This document shows positions 8,927-11,352 of a stretch of DNA of 11,352 nucleotides, one piece after another. The stretch is from UBA5734 sp964499985. GTDB taxonomy: Bacteria > Bacillota > Clostridia > Saccharofermentanales > UBA5734. The translations under genes were made by a program, and so were the position numbers. The number at the start of each line of letters is the position of its first letter. Position 1 is the first letter of the stretch. The DNA lies in the NCBI GenBank assembly GCA_964499985.1, contig CAZCMX010000064.1:1-11352 (forward strand). The letters are read 5' to 3'. The notes beneath the pieces were generated by a model. That model ran no database searches and was not told the DNA's origin. It saw only the letters and a program-made list of their open reading frames with translations.

Positions 8927-9688
8927 TCAAAAATCAGTCGGATAATGGATCGATCGGATGAGTCTGAGCACCGGCAGTGCCGCCAGTTGGCTGTCATTTT
9001 CTTCATGTCCATGCTTTTCCGCGCGCGGATGGGCGGGCATTTCCATGGTTGCGGCGAAAAGAACCGGCAGTCCGGTCAGTTGGGCCCCCGCGGCGACTGT
9101 GGCAAAGCTTTCCTCGATCAGGTGCCAGTTTGCCTCCTCCAGCAGATTGGCATTGTCCACAATGCCGTTCAGGCGAAGACCAGTGGAGGACTGGATTTCA
9201 TCTGCTGCCCGGGCGATCCCCTCTGCGGTTTCTGTCATCGGCCGGAAGGGATTGACGACAAGGTTGATGGCAAAATCTTCACCAGCCAGTCGGTTGCGCA
9301 GTGAACCGACGACCCTGGCCCCCAGGTCTTCACCACCGATGTCGAGGACGGCCAGAATATCGGGGTCATCAAACACGGAAAAGACCTGCGGCGGCAATGA
9401 GGGCACATCCACATTGGTATTGGCATAGATTGAGGCCACCAGCTCGATCTGGTTTTGCGCCAGCAGCGCCTTGGCATCGGCCGAGCGATAATAGGGATTG
9501 ATCATGTCGAGGTCGCACAGGACGACCCGCTGGTTGCCCTTGCGCACCGACCGGGCCAGCCAGAGGGCATAATTGACGCTGATTTCGGATTTGCCACTGC
9601 CATAGGCGCCGACAAAAACCGTGATCCGCGCAGGTGTCCCCGCCAATTCATGGCCGGTCCGGGAAATTGAAGTAAATTGCTGGGGCAT
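8927..9688 (-). CDS. P-loop ATPase (MinD/CobQ-like), oxidoreductase-associated, function unknown
   Basis: 253-residue soluble ATPase. Walker A is GAYGSGKS (27-34), a plain GxxxxGKS rather than the deviant KGGxGK of MinD/ParA. Further blocks are CDLDMINPYYRS (58-69), DIGGEDLGAR (116-125, probable Walker B/switch region) and VVNPFRPMTET (about 144-154). Near the C-terminus is a His/Glu-rich stretch with His220, His226 and His228. There is only one Cys (58), so it lacks the CxxC of Mrp/NBP35 iron-sulfur scaffolds. No signal peptide or membrane segment is seen. From memory, ATPases of this kind often adjoin VOR/KOR genes in clostridia, suggesting a maturation or regulatory role, but I know of no demonstrated function. 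ATG 9688-9686 has AAAGGA upstream. It lies 250 nt upstream of the delta-subunit gene on the same strand, and diverges from apgM. Confidence 0.85.
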   Translation of the reverse strand: MPQQFTSISRTGHELAGTPARITVFVGAYGSGKSEISVNYALWLARSVRKGNQRVVLCDLDMINPYYRSADAKALLAQNQIELVASIYANTNVDVPSLPPQVFSVFDDPDILAVLDIGGEDLGARVVGSLRNRLAGEDFAINLVVNPFRPMTETAEGIARAADEIQSSTGLRLNGIVDNANLLEEANWHLIEESFATVAAGAQLTGLPVLFAATMEMPAHPRAEKHGHEENDSQLAALPVLRLIRSIHYPTDF

Positions 9689-9772
9689 GGGTGGTCCTTT
9701 CTGTATCTGGATGGCCAGGCTGGTTTGAGATCAGGATGGGCAGCAAGCGGTAAAAAGAAAAAGGTGATTCCC

Positions 9773-9801
9773 ATTGTGCCGGTCATCCGGAAAGCTGGCA
9801 A
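9773..9801 (-). promoter_or_regulatory. Candidate promoter of the ATPase gene
   Basis: On the minus strand TTGCCA (9801-9796, five of six consensus bases) is 17 bp from CACAAT (9778-9773, four of six). This gives a ~78-nt leader before ATG 9688. The spacer contains TTCCGGAT (9792-9785), a motif repeated near the divergent apgM promoter. Confidence 0.5.
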
Positions 9802-9856
9802 GCGCGAATGGTACTAAAGTGAGCAGGAAATGACGTTTATTATGATGGGGAGTGAA

Positions 9857-9885
9857 TTGCGGCCGGATAGCCGCTTGGTTAAAAT
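9857..9885 (+). promoter_or_regulatory. Promoter of apgM
   Basis: TTGCGG (9857-9862) is 17 bp upstream of TAAAAT (9880-9885). The -35 hexamer and spacing are identical to those of the oxidoreductase promoter. The spacer holds an inverted repeat, GCGGC (9859-9863) and GCCGC (9870-9874), a possible operator. Direct copies of CCGGATAG lie at 9863-9870 and 9890-9897, flanking the -10. The predicted leader is about 57 nt and carries GGAGG at 9939-9943. Confidence 0.6.
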
Positions 9886-9948
9886 GATTCCGGATAGATA
9901 TGTGCCTGTTCCAGTCCAATGAATTGGGCTGGTGTAGTGGAGGTTTTT

Positions 9949-11184
9949 ATGAAATACATCATTTTCCTGGGCGATGGCATGGCAGATCTGCCCATAGAGG
10001 CGCTGGGGCATCGCACCCCGCTGCAGGTGGCCCAGAAGCCGAATATGGACCGGATGGCCCGCCAGGGCTCCGGCGGTCTGGTCAAGACAGTCCCGGACAG
10101 CCTGTCGCCCGGCAGTGACACAGCCAATATGTCAGTCATGGGCTTTGACCCGCAGCTCTATTATACGGGCCGCTCGCCCCTGGAGGCGATCAGCATGTCG
10201 ATTGAAATGGCCCCTGGTGATGTGGCCTTCCGGACCAATCTGGTCACATTGACCAGCGAAGACGACTATAGCCAGCGGACCATGATCGATTATTCAGCCG
10301 ATGAAATCGGCAGCGACGAAGCAGCCCGCCTGATCGAGGTGGTCAATGAACACTTCGCAGCAGAAGACATCCAGTTCTATCCGGGCAAGAGCTACCGCCA
10401 TTGCCTGGTCTGGAAAAATGGTCCGACAGCCCTGAAGCTGGTGCCGCCGCATGATATCTTGACCCAGAAGGTGACCGATTACCTGCCGACTGGCGAGGGC
10501 GCAGACAAGATCCTGGCCATGATGGAGCAAAGTGCCCAGTTTCTGCCGAGTCAGCCGGTGAATAAAGCCAGAGTCCGCCGCGACCTGCGGCCAGCGAATT
10601 CGATCTGGATCTGGGGCCAGGGCACTCGCCCGGAATTGCCGGTCCTTTCTGAGCAATACGGACTCAAAGGCTCGGTCATTTCGGCGGTTGACCTGATCAA
10701 TGGTCTGGGCATCTGTGCAGGCCTCAGGGTCGTCGAGGTCCCCGGCGTGACAGGCAATATCCATACCAATTTCCGTGGCAAGGCTGAGCATGCAATCATG
10801 GAGTTCGAGCGCGGCCAGGACTATGTCTATCTGCATGTCGAAGCCCCGGATGAATGCGGCCACCGGGCAGAAGTTGACAACAAGGTCAAATCGATTGAGC
10901 TGATCGACCGCGACATTATTGGTCCGGTCTGGGAATATCTCGAAAGAAAGTACCAGGAGACAGGCGAAGATTACCGGATCATGGTCCTGCCCGACCATCC
11001 GACGCCCTTGTCCCTGCGGACTCATACCAATGCCCCCGTCCCCTTCGCCGCCTATAGCAGCGACGGCGCCTTCAAACGCAGCAGCCCGGCATACGACGAG
11101 GTCGCCTGCCAGGATTCCGAGTTATTCGTGATGGAGGGTCATACGCTTTTTGGCCATTTCATCGCTGGCACGATTGACGGGTAA
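9949..11184 (+). CDS. apgM: Cofactor-independent phosphoglycerate mutase, archaeal (ApgM) type
   Basis: 411-residue member of the alkaline-phosphatase superfamily. It interconverts 3- and 2-phosphoglycerate through a phosphoserine intermediate. N-terminal metal ligand in FLGDGMADLP (Asp9), catalytic Ser56 in PGSDTAN, then GFDP, YYTGRSPLEA, AFRTNLVTL and DYSADEI, all typical of the ~400-residue bacterial ApgM group. The second metal cluster is EAPDECGHRAEVD (Asp301, His305) plus PDHPTPLSLRTHT (Asp349, His350, His359). Start ATG 9949-9951 is 5 nt after GGAGG; the in-frame ATG at 9919 lies upstream of that site and is rejected. It stands alone, divergent from the ATPase. Some relatives have been proposed as homoserine kinases because of threonine-gene neighbours; no such neighbours are seen here, so the mutase call is preferred. 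Confidence 0.88.
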   Translation: MKYIIFLGDGMADLPIEALGHRTPLQVAQKPNMDRMARQGSGGLVKTVPDSLSPGSDTANMSVMGFDPQLYYTGRSPLEAISMSIEMAPGDVAFRTNLVTLTSEDDYSQRTMIDYSADEIGSDEAARLIEVVNEHFAAEDIQFYPGKSYRHCLVWKNGPTALKLVPPHDILTQKVTDYLPTGEGADKILAMMEQSAQFLPSQPVNKARVRRDLRPANSIWIWGQGTRPELPVLSEQYGLKGSVISAVDLINGLGICAGLRVVEVPGVTGNIHTNFRGKAEHAIMEFERGQDYVYLHVEAPDECGHRAEVDNKVKSIELIDRDIIGPVWEYLERKYQETGEDYRIMVLPDHPTPLSLRTHTNAPVPFAAYSSDGAFKRSSPAYDEVACQDSELFVMEGHTLFGHFIAGTIDG

Positions 11185-11214
11185 GCCGCGAACATCTGCG
11201 CGAGTTGCGGGCGA

Positions 11215-11352
11215 GGCTGGTCTGGGCTGCGAGGCTGGCTGAGGTTGGGCTGCAGGGTTGGCTGAGGTTGGGCGCCAAGTCTGGCTGAGGTTGGGCTGCG
11301 AGGCTGGCTGAGGTTGGGCGCCAAGTCTGGCTGAGGTTGGGCGCCAAGTCTG
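11215..11352. repeat. 23-bp tandem repeat (minisatellite), continuing beyond the window
   Basis: Five full 23-bp units start at 11237, 11260, 11283, 11306 and 11329, and a sixth begins at 11352. A degenerate 22-bp unit precedes them at 11215. Each full unit has an invariant 14-bp core GGCTGAGGTTGGGC plus a 9-bp variable part. The variable parts in order are TGCAGGGTT, GCCAAGTCT, TGCGAGGCT, GCCAAGTCT, GCCAAGTCT; the degenerate unit carries TGCGAGGCT. The period is not a multiple of three, and the plus-strand core contains TGA, so it is not a coding repeat. The plus strand is rich in GG/GGG runs. It starts about 30 bp after the apgM stop; no clear terminator with a T-run is seen between. Confidence 0.9.

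Noticed and set aside
9839..9844. CATAAT as -10 of the ATPase promoter
   Set aside because: A fair -10 match on the minus strand, but no -35-like hexamer at 16-18 bp; the TTGCCA-N17-CACAAT pair nearer the gene is better.
11186..11210. Terminator after apgM
   Set aside because: Only an imperfect pairing of CCGCGAA with TTGCGG; no T-run follows, so termination here cannot be supported.
11139..11347. Minus-strand open frames reading through the tandem repeat
   Set aside because: Open only because the repeat has no stop codons on that strand. With a 23-bp period the translated repeat changes frame each unit, and the frame enters the apgM 3' end.
11215..11352. CRISPR array
   Set aside because: Units are directly adjacent with a 14-bp core and 9-bp linkers that recur; there are no unique ~30-bp spacers and no cas genes.

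Overview
The window (roughly 55% G+C by eye) looks like chromosomal DNA from an anaerobic, fermentative Bacillota, probably of the Clostridia. The clues are: glgC paired with glgD, a pairing typical of Bacillota; a four-subunit ferredoxin-linked 2-oxoacid oxidoreductase; an archaeal-type cofactor-independent phosphoglycerate mutase; strong GGAGG-type ribosome binding sites; and sigma-70/A-like promoters. No tRNA, rRNA, CRISPR array, transposase or phage gene was seen.

Layout. Everything from about 9800 down to 1 is on the minus strand, as three transcription blocks in a row. (1) 9688-8927 encodes a P-loop ATPase with its own candidate promoter (9773-9801). (2) 8676-6095 encodes a 2-oxoacid:ferredoxin oxidoreductase in the order delta (two [4Fe-4S] clusters), alpha (VorB-like), beta (TPP-binding), gamma. 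It has a promoter at 8781-8809 and a clear intrinsic terminator at 6026-6052. (3) 5958-1 is a glycogen operon, glgB-glgC-glgD-glgA followed by the start of a GH13 amylase/neopullulanase-like gene cut by the window edge. It is driven by a TATAAT promoter (5995-6022) whose -35 hexamer lies in the tail of the preceding terminator. On the plus strand, divergent from the ATPase, is an apgM-type phosphoglycerate mutase gene (9949-11184). It is followed by a 23-bp tandem repeat that runs off the right edge.

Function. GlgC/GlgD make ADP-glucose, GlgA polymerises it, GlgB branches the chain, and the GH13 enzyme probably remodels or degrades the glucan. The oxidoreductase makes or consumes acyl-CoA with ferredoxin as electron carrier; branched-chain 2-oxoacids are the likeliest substrate and 2-oxoglutarate the main alternative. 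The phosphoglycerate mutase works in lower glycolysis/gluconeogenesis. The window is therefore a central-carbon and energy-storage region.

Most genes are ordinary and well recognised. The parts that merit a second look are the uncharacterised ATPase next to the oxidoreductase, a set of repeated short boxes in the oxidoreductase leader, a shared CCGGAT motif in the ATPase/apgM divergent promoter region, the fused terminator/promoter between two operons, and the two-flavour 23-bp minisatellite. I do not see convincing evidence of a wholly new multi-gene system.
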